A stretch of DNA of 64,000 nucleotides from Bradyrhizobium sp. (GTDB taxonomy: Bacteria; Pseudomonadota; Alphaproteobacteria; Rhizobiales; Xanthobacteraceae), in assembly GCF_016219575.1 (NCBI RefSeq), contig NZ_JACRMG010000023.1, forward strand, positions 62,001 through 126,000, in the 5' to 3' direction. Of the stretch, positions 30,248 to 40,428 are shown in pieces. The position numbers and the translations under genes were made by a program. The notes below the pieces were generated by a model. The model saw only the letters and a list, made by a program, of their open reading frames with translations. It had not been told where the DNA came from and did no database searches. The stretch's first letter is position 1; each line of letters opens with the position of its first letter.

Positions 30248-33200
30248 ATGCGACGATCCTTGTCCTCCCGCCTTTTTTCCCTAGTCCTTTCAACGACCTT
30301 GCTCGCCGTAACGGCCACGATTTCCGCCAGGGCCGACGATTGCAGCAACGAAAAGTCGCTGAAATCGGTGCCGTCGACTGCAGTGACGGAGCTTTCTTTC
30401 CAGAACAGATCGGCCGAGAAGCGACGCATCTACTGGATCGACGACGACGGCGACCGCAAGTTCTACGGCATCGTCGAGCCCGGTAACGTGTTCAAGCAGC
30501 CGACGTTTGCCAACCATGCCTGGGTCGTCACCGACGACGCCGAGAAATGTCTCTATACCTTCGTCGCCACGGCCGAGCCGCGCGCTGTGGACGTCGGCGA
30601 AGCGTCTGCCGCAATCGCCGCGCCCCCGGCCGGTGCCCAGCAGCCGATTGCGCAGGCCGCTCCGCCTCCGCCCGCGCCGCCGCCTCCCGCCGTGGCTCCG
30701 CCGCCTCCCGCGGCGCAAGCAGCACCGCCCGCCGCTCAGGCCGCGCCGCCGCCCGCGTCACAGGATCCCACGACCGTCATTGCCTCCACGGCTGCCGAGC
30801 CGCTGCCGCAGGTTTCTCCGGTCGAGCAATTCCGGCTCAGCGGCGCCTACCGGCTGACGACGCAACTCGACGGCAAGATGCTCAACAGCCAGGCCGGCGG
30901 CACCATCGAGGTCGTTGCAGGAAAGCCCGAATGGGACAGCGGGCAATGGATATTCGAGCCGGTCAGCGGCACGCCCTTCGTGCGGATCAGGAACAAATGG
31001 AAAGGCACCTATCTCGCCGACTTCAACGGCAAGCCGCGGGCGATGCCGGCGGCGCCCAACGCAACCGAGGCCCAATGGACCTTCGAGCCGGTCGACGGCA
31101 CGCCCTATGTCCAGTTCCGCAACCGGGAGAGCGACCGCTTCCTGCTGGCGATCAACGGCGCCGCGGCGCTGGTCGACGATTTCCGCCAGGAGATGGAGAA
31201 CAACAGCCTTTGGCGTACCCTGCCGGCCGCGAGCGCTGTTGCGGCGCCCCCGCCGCTGCCTCAGCGTCCTCTCTATGATTCCGCGGTGTCGAACTGCCGA
31301 CAGATCGGCGGCTACTGGACCGGCTCATCGTGCCGGCGCCCGGTCTACATCACGCAGCCCTTGGTGTGTCCGCGTGGCTATGCCTGGTCGGAAGACGTTG
31401 GCGAGTGCCAGTGGGACGGCGGCAGTTGCCCGCCCTGGCAAGTGGGTCCCGGCGGCGCCTGCCTCACCGACCTGGTCTGCCAGGGTGGCGTGGTGCGGAT
31501 CTCGCGACGCGGCTATCCCGCCTGCTACTGCCCGATCGGTTACGTCGTCTGGGGCGATTATCCGCGCCTATCCTGCGTGCCCTCGGTGGCGCGGATCGCG
31601 CCGCTCTTGATCGGTGGCGCGGCGATTGCCGTTCTCGGCGCCAACCAGGGCCGCCCGACCATCGGACAGGTCTACGGCAACAAGCAGTTCTGCCCGCCGG
31701 GCCAGACCGGCACGCCGCCGAACTGCGTCGTTGCGCAAACCTGCCCGCCGCCTCTGGTCGGCAAGCCGCCGAATTGCCTGCGCCTCGTGCAAAAGCCGAC
31801 GGTTCCGGTCGTGCTGACCCCGACGCAGCCGACGACGCCGCCCCCGCCGACCCTTCCGCCGCCGGTTGTTGGCGGCGGTGGTACCGGCACATGCCCGGCC
31901 GGCCAGACCGGTACGCCGCCGAACTGCGTGACCGCCGCCGTCACCTGTACGGGCGGCACCATCGCGCAGGGTGTCTGCGGATGCCCCGCCGGCACGCGGC
32001 TGACCGGAGGCGGCAACAGTTTTCAGTGTGTTGCGGCCAACGTGCCGAATCCACCGACTAATGTCACGGTGACGCCCGGAGGTACACCAGCGACGCCGGT
32101 TTGCAGCGTCGGCCAGAGAGTTGTCGACGGCAGGTGCGTCGACCTCAACGCGGCGATCACCTGCACCGGCGGCAAGGTTGAGCAAGGTGTTTGCGGATGC
32201 CCGCAAGGCACAAGGCTGACTGGGAGCGGCAACAATTTCCAGTGCGTTACCGCCAACGTGCCGAATGCACCGACCAATGTCACCATCGACGGAAGCAAGC
32301 CGACGACCCCGCCGGTTGGTCAGCGAGCCTGCAACGCCGGTGAAAATCCGCAAACCGCCAACTGCCAGTGCAATGCGCCATTGCAAGTCTTCGACAACAA
32401 GTGTCAGCGATTCACAACGATTGCGCCGACGACTCCTCCGGGTGGCCAGCGCGCCTGCACTGCGGGCGAGAATCCGCAAAGCGCGAACTGCCAGTGCAGG
32501 AGTCCATTGCAGGTCTTCGACAACAAATGTCAGCAGTTCACGACGATCGCGCCGACGACCCCTGCGGGTGGCCAGCGCGCCTGCAACGCCGGCGAAATTC
32601 CGCAAAGCGCGAACTGCCAGTGCAGGAGTCCGTTGCAGGTTTCCGACGGCAAGTGTCAGGCATCGACGACGACTGCGCAGCCGGTTGGAGGACCGCCGCT
32701 CTGTACTGACGGGCAGAATACTGCATCGGGCTGCCGCTGTGCCGCTCCGCTGACGGTGCTGCCGGGCGGCAAGTGCGCTCAGCCGACCAAGCCGGGAGCG
32801 GCATGTCTGGAAGGACAGAACATCGCCGCCACCGGTTGCGTCTGCGGCCCGCCGTTGAAGCAGATCGAGAACGGCTTCTGCGGACGGCTGCTGCTCAACG
32901 AGACCAAGCCGCTGGCGAAGGGCGGCACCTGCGCTGAAGGTGCCGACATCAAGGCGACCGGTTGCCAGTGCAACATGAACACGGTCGATGCCGGCGGCGG
33001 CAAGTTCATCTGCAGTGCCAACAGACCGGCTGGTGGTGGAACGACCACGACTCCGGCCGGGGGGCCGCCGCTCTGCACTGACGGGCAGAACACTGCATCG
33101 GGCTGCCGCTGTGCCGCTCCGCTGACGGTGCTGCCGGGCGGCAAGTGCGGTCAGCCGACCAAGGGCGGAGCGCCATGTCTGGAAGGACAGAACATCGCCG

Positions 33201-33865
33201 CCACCGGTTGCGTCTGCGGCCCGCCGTTGAAGCAGATCGAGAACGGCTTCTGCGGACGGCTGCTGCTCAACGAGACCAAGCCGCTCAACAAGGGAGGCAA
33301 TGCCACGCCACCGCGTGGAGGAGAAAGGCTGGCACCGGGGCCTACGGGAGGAGCGGTTGCGCCGGTACAGACATGTCCGGCAGGACAAACCGGCACGCCA
33401 CCAAACTGTAAGTCTGCGGCACCAATTGCTTGCCCTGCCGGTCAGGTCGGCACGCCGCCGAACTGCCGTCCGGCGCCGCCTGCGACGTGTCCGTCGGGCC
33501 AGGTGGGCACGCCGCCGAACTGCCGTCCGGCGCCGCCTGCGACGTGTCCGTCGGGCCAGGTGGGCACGCCGCCGTCGGGCCAGGTGGGCACGCCGCCGAA
33601 CTGCCGTCCGGCGCCGTCTGCGACGTGTCCCTCGGGCCAGATCGGCACGCCGCCGAATTGTCGCCCGGCGCCGCCTGCGGCGTGTCCCTCGGGCCAGATC
33701 GGCACGCCGCCGAATTGCCGCCCGGCGCCACCGGCGACGTGTCCGCCGGGCACGACCGGCACGCCGCCGAACTGCTTGAGGCCGCCGCCGAAGCCGCCCA
33801 CGCCGCCGACTCCGCCGGCCTGTGCGCCGCCGAAGAAGCTCAATGCGACCGGCCAGTGCGTCTGA
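30248..33865 (+). CDS. Exported repeat-rich protein with VHL-beta-like domain
   Basis: The protein has 1205 residues. The signal peptide is residues 1-29 (cleavage near ARAD). Residues about 46-107 (ELSFQNRSAEKRRIYWIDDD, then EPGNVFKQPTFANHAWVVTD) match the von Hippel-Lindau beta-domain pattern. A Pro/Ala-rich linker (about 120-185) and a beta-trefoil-like region (about 195-335, with paired QWIFEPVSGTPFVRIRN and QWTFEPVDGTPYVQFRN) follow. Next is a Cys-rich stretch and a hydrophobic segment RIAPLLIGGAAIAVLG near 455. The last 700 residues are Cys-containing tandem repeats, including six CPxGQxGTPPNC units near the end. The start has GAGGGG 8 bases upstream and a terminator follows. It is probably a cell-surface or periplasmic scaffold; the function is unknown. 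Confidence 0.85.
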   Translation: MRRSLSSRLFSLVLSTTLLAVTATISARADDCSNEKSLKSVPSTAVTELSFQNRSAEKRRIYWIDDDGDRKFYGIVEPGNVFKQPTFANHAWVVTDDAEKCLYTFVATAEPRAVDVGEASAAIAAPPAGAQQPIAQAAPPPPAPPPPAVAPPPPAAQAAPPAAQAAPPPASQDPTTVIASTAAEPLPQVSPVEQFRLSGAYRLTTQLDGKMLNSQAGGTIEVVAGKPEWDSGQWIFEPVSGTPFVRIRNKWKGTYLADFNGKPRAMPAAPNATEAQWTFEPVDGTPYVQFRNRESDRFLLAINGAAALVDDFRQEMENNSLWRTLPAASAVAAPPPLPQRPLYDSAVSNCRQIGGYWTGSSCRRPVYITQPLVCPRGYAWSEDVGECQWDGGSCPPWQVGPGGACLTDLVCQGGVVRISRRGYPACYCPIGYVVWGDYPRLSCVPSVARIAPLLIGGAAIAVLGANQGRPTIGQVYGNKQFCPPGQTGTPPNCVVAQTCPPPLVGKPPNCLRLVQKPTVPVVLTPTQPTTPPPPTLPPPVVGGGGTGTCPAGQTGTPPNCVTAAVTCTGGTIAQGVCGCPAGTRLTGGGNSFQCVAANVPNPPTNVTVTPGGTPATPVCSVGQRVVDGRCVDLNAAITCTGGKVEQGVCGCPQGTRLTGSGNNFQCVTANVPNAPTNVTIDGSKPTTPPVGQRACNAGENPQTANCQCNAPLQVFDNKCQRFTTIAPTTPPGGQRACTAGENPQSANCQCRSPLQVFDNKCQQFTTIAPTTPAGGQRACNAGEIPQSANCQCRSPLQVSDGKCQASTTTAQPVGGPPLCTDGQNTASGCRCAAPLTVLPGGKCAQPTKPGAACLEGQNIAATGCVCGPPLKQIENGFCGRLLLNETKPLAKGGTCAEGADIKATGCQCNMNTVDAGGGKFICSANRPAGGGTTTTPAGGPPLCTDGQNTASGCRCAAPLTVLPGGKCGQPTKGGAPCLEGQNIAATGCVCGPPLKQIENGFCGRLLLNETKPLNKGGNATPPRGGERLAPGPTGGAVAPVQTCPAGQTGTPPNCKSAAPIACPAGQVGTPPNCRPAPPATCPSGQVGTPPNCRPAPPATCPSGQVGTPPSGQVGTPPNCRPAPSATCPSGQIGTPPNCRPAPPAACPSGQIGTPPNCRPAPPATCPPGTTGTPPNCLRPPPKPPTPPTPPACAPPKKLNATGQCV
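32690..32926 (+). repeat. Intragenic 237-bp duplication, copy 1
   Basis: Nearly identical over its length to 33062-33298 at a fixed offset of 372 bases, with a few substitutions and no visible indels. It encodes the module starting GPPLCTDGQNTASGCRCAAP and ending LLLNETKPL. Confidence 0.95.
33062..33298 (+). repeat. Intragenic 237-bp duplication, copy 2
   Basis: Second copy of the 32690-32926 unit. Near-identity including third codon positions points to a recent tandem duplication or gene conversion inside the repeat-rich protein gene. Confidence 0.95.
33424..33780 (+). repeat. Short tandem repeats encoding CPxGQxGTPPNCRPAPPAT
   Basis: Six consecutive units of about 57 bases, ending with a divergent CPPGTTGTPPNC unit. 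In the third unit SGQVGTPP is repeated in tandem (33551-33598), a partial duplication of the kind left by replication slippage. Unit number probably varies between strains. Confidence 0.93.
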
Positions 33866-33880
33866 GCTGACGTGAACAGC

Positions 33881-33912
33881 AACCGGAGCGGCGCTCGCCG
33901 CTCCGGTTTTCA
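33881..33912 (+). terminator. Rho-independent terminator after the repeat-rich protein gene
   Basis: A 13-bp perfect stem (AACCGGAGCGGCG / CGCCGCTCCGGTT) is followed by TTCATTT. Confidence 0.9.
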
Positions 33913-33931
33913 TTTCGGGGCAGAGCTAGGC

Positions 33932-34642
33932 ATGAACAAAATGGCATTGATCGCGCGTTCTCTCCCGCTGACGGCGCTCATCGGCATTGCATGGATCGCC
34001 TCGGGCGATCCCGCTGGGGCGCAGAGCAGGCTGTTCTCCTGCCCGCACGCCCGCGTTGTCGAGCTCACCGTCACCGGACCCAACACGGTTTCCGCCAATC
34101 CGATCGACGGCAAGCCGATGACGATGAAGCGCGATCCCGGCAATCCCTTGCGCTTCTTCAACGGCGATTACGCGGTGATATTGACGCCGGACCAGGGCGC
34201 GCTGAGGCTGGAAATTCCCGATTGGGGTTCAGCAAAGTGCCTTTACGGCACGCAGAACGTGAAGCCGTTCATTCCCGGCAGTACCGCCGCCGCCACATCC
34301 TGCGGACCCGGTTTCCATCCGGTGCCCGAGACCGACCGCTGCGATCCCGATCGCGGCACGCCGCCGACCGCGCAGCCGCGCCGCACCGGCACGGCGGAAG
34401 GAAAATTCCCGATGGCGGGACAATCGCTCGGCGGCATCATGCGCAGCGCGCCGTCGATGTCGTCGGCCAGGGTGATGAGCCTGTCCGCGGGCGCCGCCAT
34501 CACGCTGGTCGAGCGCGCCGGCGCCATGGACGGCTATGACTGGTTCAAGGTCAGCTATCGCGGCACGACCGGATATCAGTGGGGCGGCATCATGTGTTCG
34601 CAAGCCCCGATCCGCGGCATCTTCCAGCAGTGCGAGCCCTGA
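33932..34642 (+). CDS. Secreted SH3-domain protein of unknown function
   Basis: A 236-residue protein with a signal peptide (ARSLPLTALIGIAWIASG, cleavage near GAQS). The first half has no recognised domain, two Cys (FSCPHARV, AKCLYG) and many beta-strand-like stretches. After a low-complexity linker (about 150-170), a bacterial SH3 type 3 domain occupies 170-236, with GGIMRSAPSMSSARVMSL, VERAGAMDGYDWFKVSYRG and TTGYQWGGIMC. Such domains bind cell-wall peptides. It begins 66 bases after the large repeat-rich protein gene, separated by a terminator, so it may have its own promoter. Confidence 0.75.
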   Translation: MNKMALIARSLPLTALIGIAWIASGDPAGAQSRLFSCPHARVVELTVTGPNTVSANPIDGKPMTMKRDPGNPLRFFNGDYAVILTPDQGALRLEIPDWGSAKCLYGTQNVKPFIPGSTAAATSCGPGFHPVPETDRCDPDRGTPPTAQPRRTGTAEGKFPMAGQSLGGIMRSAPSMSSARVMSLSAGAAITLVERAGAMDGYDWFKVSYRGTTGYQWGGIMCSQAPIRGIFQQCEP

Positions 34643-34658
34643 GAGGGGAGGGCGCCGA

Positions 34659-34673
34659 TTAACCGGACGTTAG
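34659..34673 (+). promoter_or_regulatory. CtrA-like box upstream of tadD
   Basis: TTAA-CCGGACG-TTAG matches the TTAA-N7-TTAA consensus of the cell-cycle regulator CtrA at 7 of 8 positions. It lies 50 bases before tadD, and a further TTAAC half-site follows at 34676. Confidence 0.5.
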
Positions 34674-34722
34674 GGTTAACAGTCTATTGCTGGCGCGTTC
34701 GGTTCCAATCCGAGAATGTGCC

Positions 34723-35526
34723 ATGCGTCGTCCTTCCATCGCCCGGTTGCTGGGTTCCGCTGCCGTCACGGCCCTGCTGGCCACCGGGCTCGGCGGCTGC
34801 AAGACCATGGGCGACATCACGGGCTCGCTGACCTCCCGATCCGATACCGCTGCCGTCACCGAAACCGATCCGCGCCGCGCCGCCGAGGTCTATGGCGAGC
34901 GCTACCGCGCCAATCCCAAGGACGCCGAAGCCGGGCTGCGCTACGGCACGGCGTTGCGCGCCACCGGCCAGCGCGCCCAGGCCACGGCCGTGCTGGAGCA
35001 GGCCTCGCTCGCCCATCCCGGCAACAAGCAATTGCTGGCGGCTTACGGCCGCGCGCTCGCCGACAACGGCAATTTCCGGCAGGCCTTCGACGTGCTGAGC
35101 CGCGCGCATTCGCCCGACAATCCCGACTGGCGCATCCTCTCGGTGCAGGGCGCAGCGCTCGACCAGATGGGCAAGCATCAGGAAGCCCGCGGCTATTATG
35201 CGAGCGCGCTGCGCATTGCGCCGGACGAGCCTTCGGTGCTGTCCAATCTCGGGCTGTCCTATGTGCTCTCCCGCGAGCTGCCCAAGGCGGAGGAGACGCT
35301 GCGCAAGGCCCAGGCCACCGGCCGGGCCGACGCGCGGGTACGGCAGAACCTGGCGCTGGCGGTCGGCCTGCAGGGCCGTTTCGCCGAGGCCGAAACCATC
35401 GCGCGCGCCGACCTGCCGCCGGATGAAGCCGCCGCCAACGTCGCCTATCTGAAGCAGATGCTGTCCCGCAAGGACGCTCCGCGCACGGCCGCCCGCGGCA
35501 AGCCGCCGGTCGTGGCGCAGGATTAG
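34723..35526 (+). CDS. tadD: Pilus assembly lipoprotein TadD (TPR protein)
   Basis: A 267-residue protein with a lipoprotein signal ending LLATGLGGC-K (lipidated Cys near residue 26). From about residue 50 it is built of tetratricopeptide repeats, for example AEAGLRYGTALRATGQRAQA, QGAALDQMGKHQEARGYYAS and LGLSYVLSRELPKAEETLRK. TadD is a pilotin-like factor needed for outer-membrane assembly of the Tad secretin. It is on the opposite strand to, and converges on, tadC. The ATG at 34723 starts the lipoprotein signal; upstream in-frame ATG is less likely. Confidence 0.92.
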   Translation: MRRPSIARLLGSAAVTALLATGLGGCKTMGDITGSLTSRSDTAAVTETDPRRAAEVYGERYRANPKDAEAGLRYGTALRATGQRAQATAVLEQASLAHPGNKQLLAAYGRALADNGNFRQAFDVLSRAHSPDNPDWRILSVQGAALDQMGKHQEARGYYASALRIAPDEPSVLSNLGLSYVLSRELPKAEETLRKAQATGRADARVRQNLALAVGLQGRFAEAETIARADLPPDEAAANVAYLKQMLSRKDAPRTAARGKPPVVAQD

Positions 35527-35556
35527 CCGGACCAATTCTCTGACTCGTTTCACGGT

Positions 35557-35664
35557 GACCGTCATCACCCGCGAAAGCGGGTGATCCAGTACGCCGTGGC
35601 CTCTCAGGAGAACATCGCTGCCAGCGAATACTGGATCGCCCGGTCAAGCCGGGCGATGACAGTC
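35557..35664. repeat. Palindromic intergenic repeat (family C)
   Basis: Ends are GACCGTCATC and GATGACAGTC, each preceded or followed inward by a small hairpin (ACCCGCGAAAGCGGGT; GCCCGGTCAAGCCGGGC) and a GATCCAGTA / TACTGGATC pair. It sits between convergent tadD and tadC. Confidence 0.85.
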
Positions 35665-35716
35665 TTCACGATTGAGTGGAGCGCACCCCTCCCGCCGAAG
35701 CCTTGGCGAAGGCGGA

Positions 35717-36691
35717 TCACTGCATCGCTGCGACCTTGATGCCGGTCGGTCCGAGAATGACGACGAACAGCACCGGCAGGAAGAACAGGATCATCGGCAC
35801 GGTCAGCTTGGGCGGCAGCGCCGCGGCCTTCTTCTCCGCCTCGTTCATGCGCATGTCGCGGTTTTCCTGCGCCATGACCCGCAAGGAGTGGCCGAGCGGC
35901 GTGCCGTAGCGTTCCGACTGCTGCAACGCCAGGCAGACCGACTTGACGCCCTCGAGACCCGTGCGCCGCGCCAGGTTCTCATAGGCAACCTTGCGGTCCT
36001 GCAGATAGGAGAGCTCGGCCGTGGTCAGTGTGAACTCCTCCGACAGCGCCACCGACTGCTGCACGATTTCGCCGGCCACCTTGCGGAAGGCGACCTCGAC
36101 CGACATGCCGGCCTCGATGCAGATCAGCAGCAGGTCGAGCGCATCGGGGAACGCCCGCTTGATCTGCAGCTGGCGCTTGCTGATGGCGTTCTTCAGGAAC
36201 AGCATCGGCGCCTGCAGGCCGAGATAGGCGATGCCGACACAGATGCCGATCTTGATCGGCAGCGACTTCTCCATGTTCGAGATCACGAACACGTAGAGCA
36301 CGGCGCCGATGAACAGCACGATCGGCGTCACCAGGCGGGCGAACAGGAAGGTCACGTAGTGCGCCGGGCCGCGGAAGCCGGCCATCACCAGCTTCTCGCG
36401 CGCCGCTTCCTGGGCGAGATATTTGGTCAGGTTGAAGTCTTCCACGACCCGGGAAACGAGCTGCTTCGGCGTCTGCCGCAGCGAGACCTTCTCCGACTTG
36501 TTGAGACGCTCGCGCTCGCGCTGGCGCATGCGTTCGCGCTCGCTCGCCACCGCCTTCATGCGCTTGGACATGTTCTCGCCGGCGAGCAGCGGCATCACCA
36601 GGGTGTAGACGGTCAGGCTCGCGGCGATCGCCGCGAGCAGCATGGTCATGAACCGGACGTCGTGAAGCTTGGCAACCAGGAAATCGACCAT
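35717..36691 (-). CDS. tadC: Tad pilus inner-membrane platform protein TadC
   Basis: A 324-residue T2SS F-domain protein. Membrane helices are visible at about 10-35 (MLLAAIAASLTVYTLVMPLL), 105-150 and at the C-terminus (PMILFFLPVLFVVILG). The F-domain (about 165-290) has DALDLLLICIEAGMSVEVAF and SERYGTPLGHSLRVMAQE. With TadB it forms the platform on which the TadA ATPase drives pilin assembly. It is last in the minus-strand cpa/tad operon, 10 bases after tadB. Confidence 0.95.
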   Translation of the reverse strand: MVDFLVAKLHDVRFMTMLLAAIAASLTVYTLVMPLLAGENMSKRMKAVASERERMRQRERERLNKSEKVSLRQTPKQLVSRVVEDFNLTKYLAQEAAREKLVMAGFRGPAHYVTFLFARLVTPIVLFIGAVLYVFVISNMEKSLPIKIGICVGIAYLGLQAPMLFLKNAISKRQLQIKRAFPDALDLLLICIEAGMSVEVAFRKVAGEIVQQSVALSEEFTLTTAELSYLQDRKVAYENLARRTGLEGVKSVCLALQQSERYGTPLGHSLRVMAQENRDMRMNEAEKKAAALPPKLTVPMILFFLPVLFVVILGPTGIKVAAMQ

Positions 36692-36701
36692 ACCAGCACC
36701 G

Positions 36702-37679
36702 TCAGAAGTCGAAATTGATCATTTTCTTCATCACCATGATGCCGATCGACATCCAGATGACACAGCCGACCAGCATCAGCTGGCCGGTCGGATGGGTCCA
36801 CAGCAGGGAGATGTAGTCCGGCGTGGTCAGGTAGACGAGGATCATCACGATCGGCGGCAGCGCGCCGATGATGCCCGCGGAGGCTTTCGCCTCCATCGAC
36901 ATCGCCTGGATCTTCTCGGCCATCTTCTTGCGGTCGCGCAGCACCTTGGAGAGGTTGCCGAGCGCTTCGGAGAGGTTGCCGCCCGACTTCTGCTGGATCG
37001 CGATCACGATGCCGAAGAAGTTGGCTTCCGGCAGCGGCATGCGCTCGTAGAGCCGCGTACAGGCCTCGCCCAGCGGCATGCCGATCGTCTGGGTTTCGAT
37101 GATGGCGTTGAACTCGCTGCGCAGCGGCTCCGGCGCGTCGGCGGCGACCACCTTGATCGATTCGAACAGCGGAAGGCCCGCCTTGATGCCGCGAACGATG
37201 ACGTCGACCGCATCCGGCAGCGCCGCAAGGAACGCCTTCTCGCGGCGTTTCTTCAGGAAAGCCAGCAGCCAGCGCGGCAGGCCGAAGCCGGCGGCAAAAC
37301 CGAGGCCAATCGCGCCTGGCAGGCTGCCCGAGCCCAGGAATGCGGCAACAAAGGCGACCGCGCCAAGTACTCCGGAGATGATCCAGAATTGCTGGGTGGA
37401 CCACCCGAGCCCCGCCTGGGTCAGCCGCGTGCTCAGCGTTACCTTGTTGTTTTCCTTGGCGCGGGCCTCGAGTTCCTTCAGCGAGCCTTCGACCTGCTCG
37501 CGGCGCGACTTCTGCGTCTTGTTGTCGGCGCGGCGTGCCGCCGGCTCGGGCTTCGCAACCAGCTCGCGGCGGGCAGCGGCCTGCCGCTCGCCGGAAAGCA
37601 TCGGATAGATGAATACCCAGGCGAGCCCGCCCACTGCGGTGGCGGCGAGGAAGCCGAATGCGAGGTTTTGCATGTTCAT
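36702..37679 (-). CDS. tadB: Tad pilus inner-membrane platform protein TadB
   Basis: The protein has 325 residues, with an N-terminal helix (FGFLAATAVGGLAWVFIY), a basic cytoplasmic segment to about 75, and two more helices near 95-140. A T2SS F-domain near 160-290 contains DAVDVIVRGIKAGLPLFESI and QQKSGGNLSEALGNLSKVLR. C-terminal helices include GALPPIVMILVYLTTPDYI. It starts 10 bases after the tadA stop, with GAGGGG upstream of the chosen ATG; longer in-frame starts would overlap tadA. Confidence 0.95.
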   Translation of the reverse strand: MNMQNLAFGFLAATAVGGLAWVFIYPMLSGERQAAARRELVAKPEPAARRADNKTQKSRREQVEGSLKELEARAKENNKVTLSTRLTQAGLGWSTQQFWIISGVLGAVAFVAAFLGSGSLPGAIGLGFAAGFGLPRWLLAFLKKRREKAFLAALPDAVDVIVRGIKAGLPLFESIKVVAADAPEPLRSEFNAIIETQTIGMPLGEACTRLYERMPLPEANFFGIVIAIQQKSGGNLSEALGNLSKVLRDRKKMAEKIQAMSMEAKASAGIIGALPPIVMILVYLTTPDYISLLWTHPTGQLMLVGCVIWMSIGIMVMKKMINFDF

Positions 37680-37689
37680 GGCGCGCCCC

Positions 37690-39141
<1,452 letters not shown>

Positions 39142-39159
39142 TGGGCACTCCGGGCGGGC

Positions 39160-40428
39160 TTACTTGCCGCGTAGTTTCCCGATCAGGGGTGATAGGAACG
39201 AACTCTTGGGCTTCTTGGTCTCGCCGCGGCCGGTCAGGCGCTGCGCGACCTGCAGGAATATCTCGGTGGTGCGGTGACCGGCGGAGATTTCCGCGATCAT
39301 CTGCCCGTTATTGGCGGCGGCGCCGAACAGCTGCGGCTCGAACGGAATCGAGGCGATCGGCTGGCTTTCGATCGCCTTGGCAAACTCCGCGGCGGCGATC
39401 TCGGGACGTTTGGGGACGCCGACCTGGTTGAGGCAGTAGAGCGGCGCGCGGTCGTTCGGCCGGGCCGCCTTCAGCAGGTCGAAGATGTTCTTGGTGTTGC
39501 GCAGGCTCGCCAGATCCGGCGATGCGACGATCAGGATGTCGTCGGCGCCGATCAGTGCGCGCTTGGTCCAACCCGACCACTGATGCGGCACGTCGAGCAC
39601 GATGCAGGGCATCGAGGCGCGCAGCGTGTCGAAGATCGCGTCGAACGCGTCGTCGCCGAAGTCGTAGACGCGGTCGAGCGTCGCGGGTGCCGCGAGCAGG
39701 CTCAGATGGTCGGTGCACTTCGACAGCAGGCGATCGATGAAGGCGGTATCGACGCGGTCGGGCGAGAACACCGCATCCGCGATGCCCTGCGCCGGATCCT
39801 GGTTGTAGTCGAGGCCGGCAGTACCGAAGGCGAGGTCGAGGTCGGCAACCACGGAATCGAGCGCGAGGTCGCGGGCGATCGCCCAGGCGACGTTGTGGGC
39901 GATGGTGGAGGCGCCGACGCCGCCCTTGGCGCCGACGATCGCGATGATGCGGCCGACGGCCTTGGCTTCCGGCGCGGAGAACAGGTTGCAGATCGAGCGC
40001 ACCACGTCGAGCGCGTTGACCGGACCGATCAGATAGTCGCTGACGCCGCGGCGCACCAGTTCGCGGTACAGTGCGACGTCGTTGACCCGACCGATCACGA
40101 CGACGCGCGTGCCGGCGTCGCAGACCGATGCCAGCTGGTCGAGCCCGGCGAGCACGTTGTTGCGGCCCTCGGTCTCCAGGATGATGACGTTCGGCGTCGG
40201 GGCCGAGCGATAGGCCTCGATGGCGGCAGCCATGCCGCCCATCTGGATCTTCAGATGCGCCTTGCCGAGGCGCCGGTCCTCGCCCGCCGACTGCACGGCA
40301 GCCGCGGTCTCGACCGTCTCGCAGAAGGCCTGCACCGACACCCGCGGCGCCGGCGCGATGTGATCGTCGACCGGCGGCGTGGTGGCCTCAGGCTGTTCTT
40401 CCTGGTTCTGGCGCGCGTAGCTGATCAT
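39160..40428 (-). CDS. cpaE: Tad pilus localisation protein CpaE/TadZ
   Basis: The protein has 422 residues. An atypical receiver-like domain (about 60-160) contains APTPNVIILETEGRNN and ALYRELVRRGVSDYLIGPVN. A MinD/ParA-like ATPase domain follows, with a deviant Walker A IIAIVGAKGGVGASTIAHNV near 180 and VVADLDLAFGTAG. CpaE/TadZ recruits the pilus machine to its cellular site, often a pole. The ATG at 40428 overlaps the cpaD stop by 4 bases, which fixes the start over the long upstream frame. Its own stop lies 18 bases before cpaF. Confidence 0.95.
   Translation of the reverse strand: MISYARQNQEEQPEATTPPVDDHIAPAPRVSVQAFCETVETAAAVQSAGEDRRLGKAHLKIQMGGMAAAIEAYRSAPTPNVIILETEGRNNVLAGLDQLASVCDAGTRVVVIGRVNDVALYRELVRRGVSDYLIGPVNALDVVRSICNLFSAPEAKAVGRIIAIVGAKGGVGASTIAHNVAWAIARDLALDSVVADLDLAFGTAGLDYNQDPAQGIADAVFSPDRVDTAFIDRLLSKCTDHLSLLAAPATLDRVYDFGDDAFDAIFDTLRASMPCIVLDVPHQWSGWTKRALIGADDILIVASPDLASLRNTKNIFDLLKAARPNDRAPLYCLNQVGVPKRPEIAAAEFAKAIESQPIASIPFEPQLFGAAANNGQMIAEISAGHRTTEIFLQVAQRLTGRGETKKPKSSFLSPLIGKLRGK

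Noticed and set aside
30063..30293. Minus-strand 76-residue frame upstream of the repeat-rich protein gene
   Set aside because: It overlaps the start of a well supported plus-strand gene and shows no recognisable domain.
31568..33913. Long minus-strand frame, extremely Arg-rich, opposite the repeat-rich exported protein
   Set aside because: It arises from the reverse of CCGCC-rich repeat codons, has no ribosome site, and the plus strand carries the signal peptide, start site and terminator.
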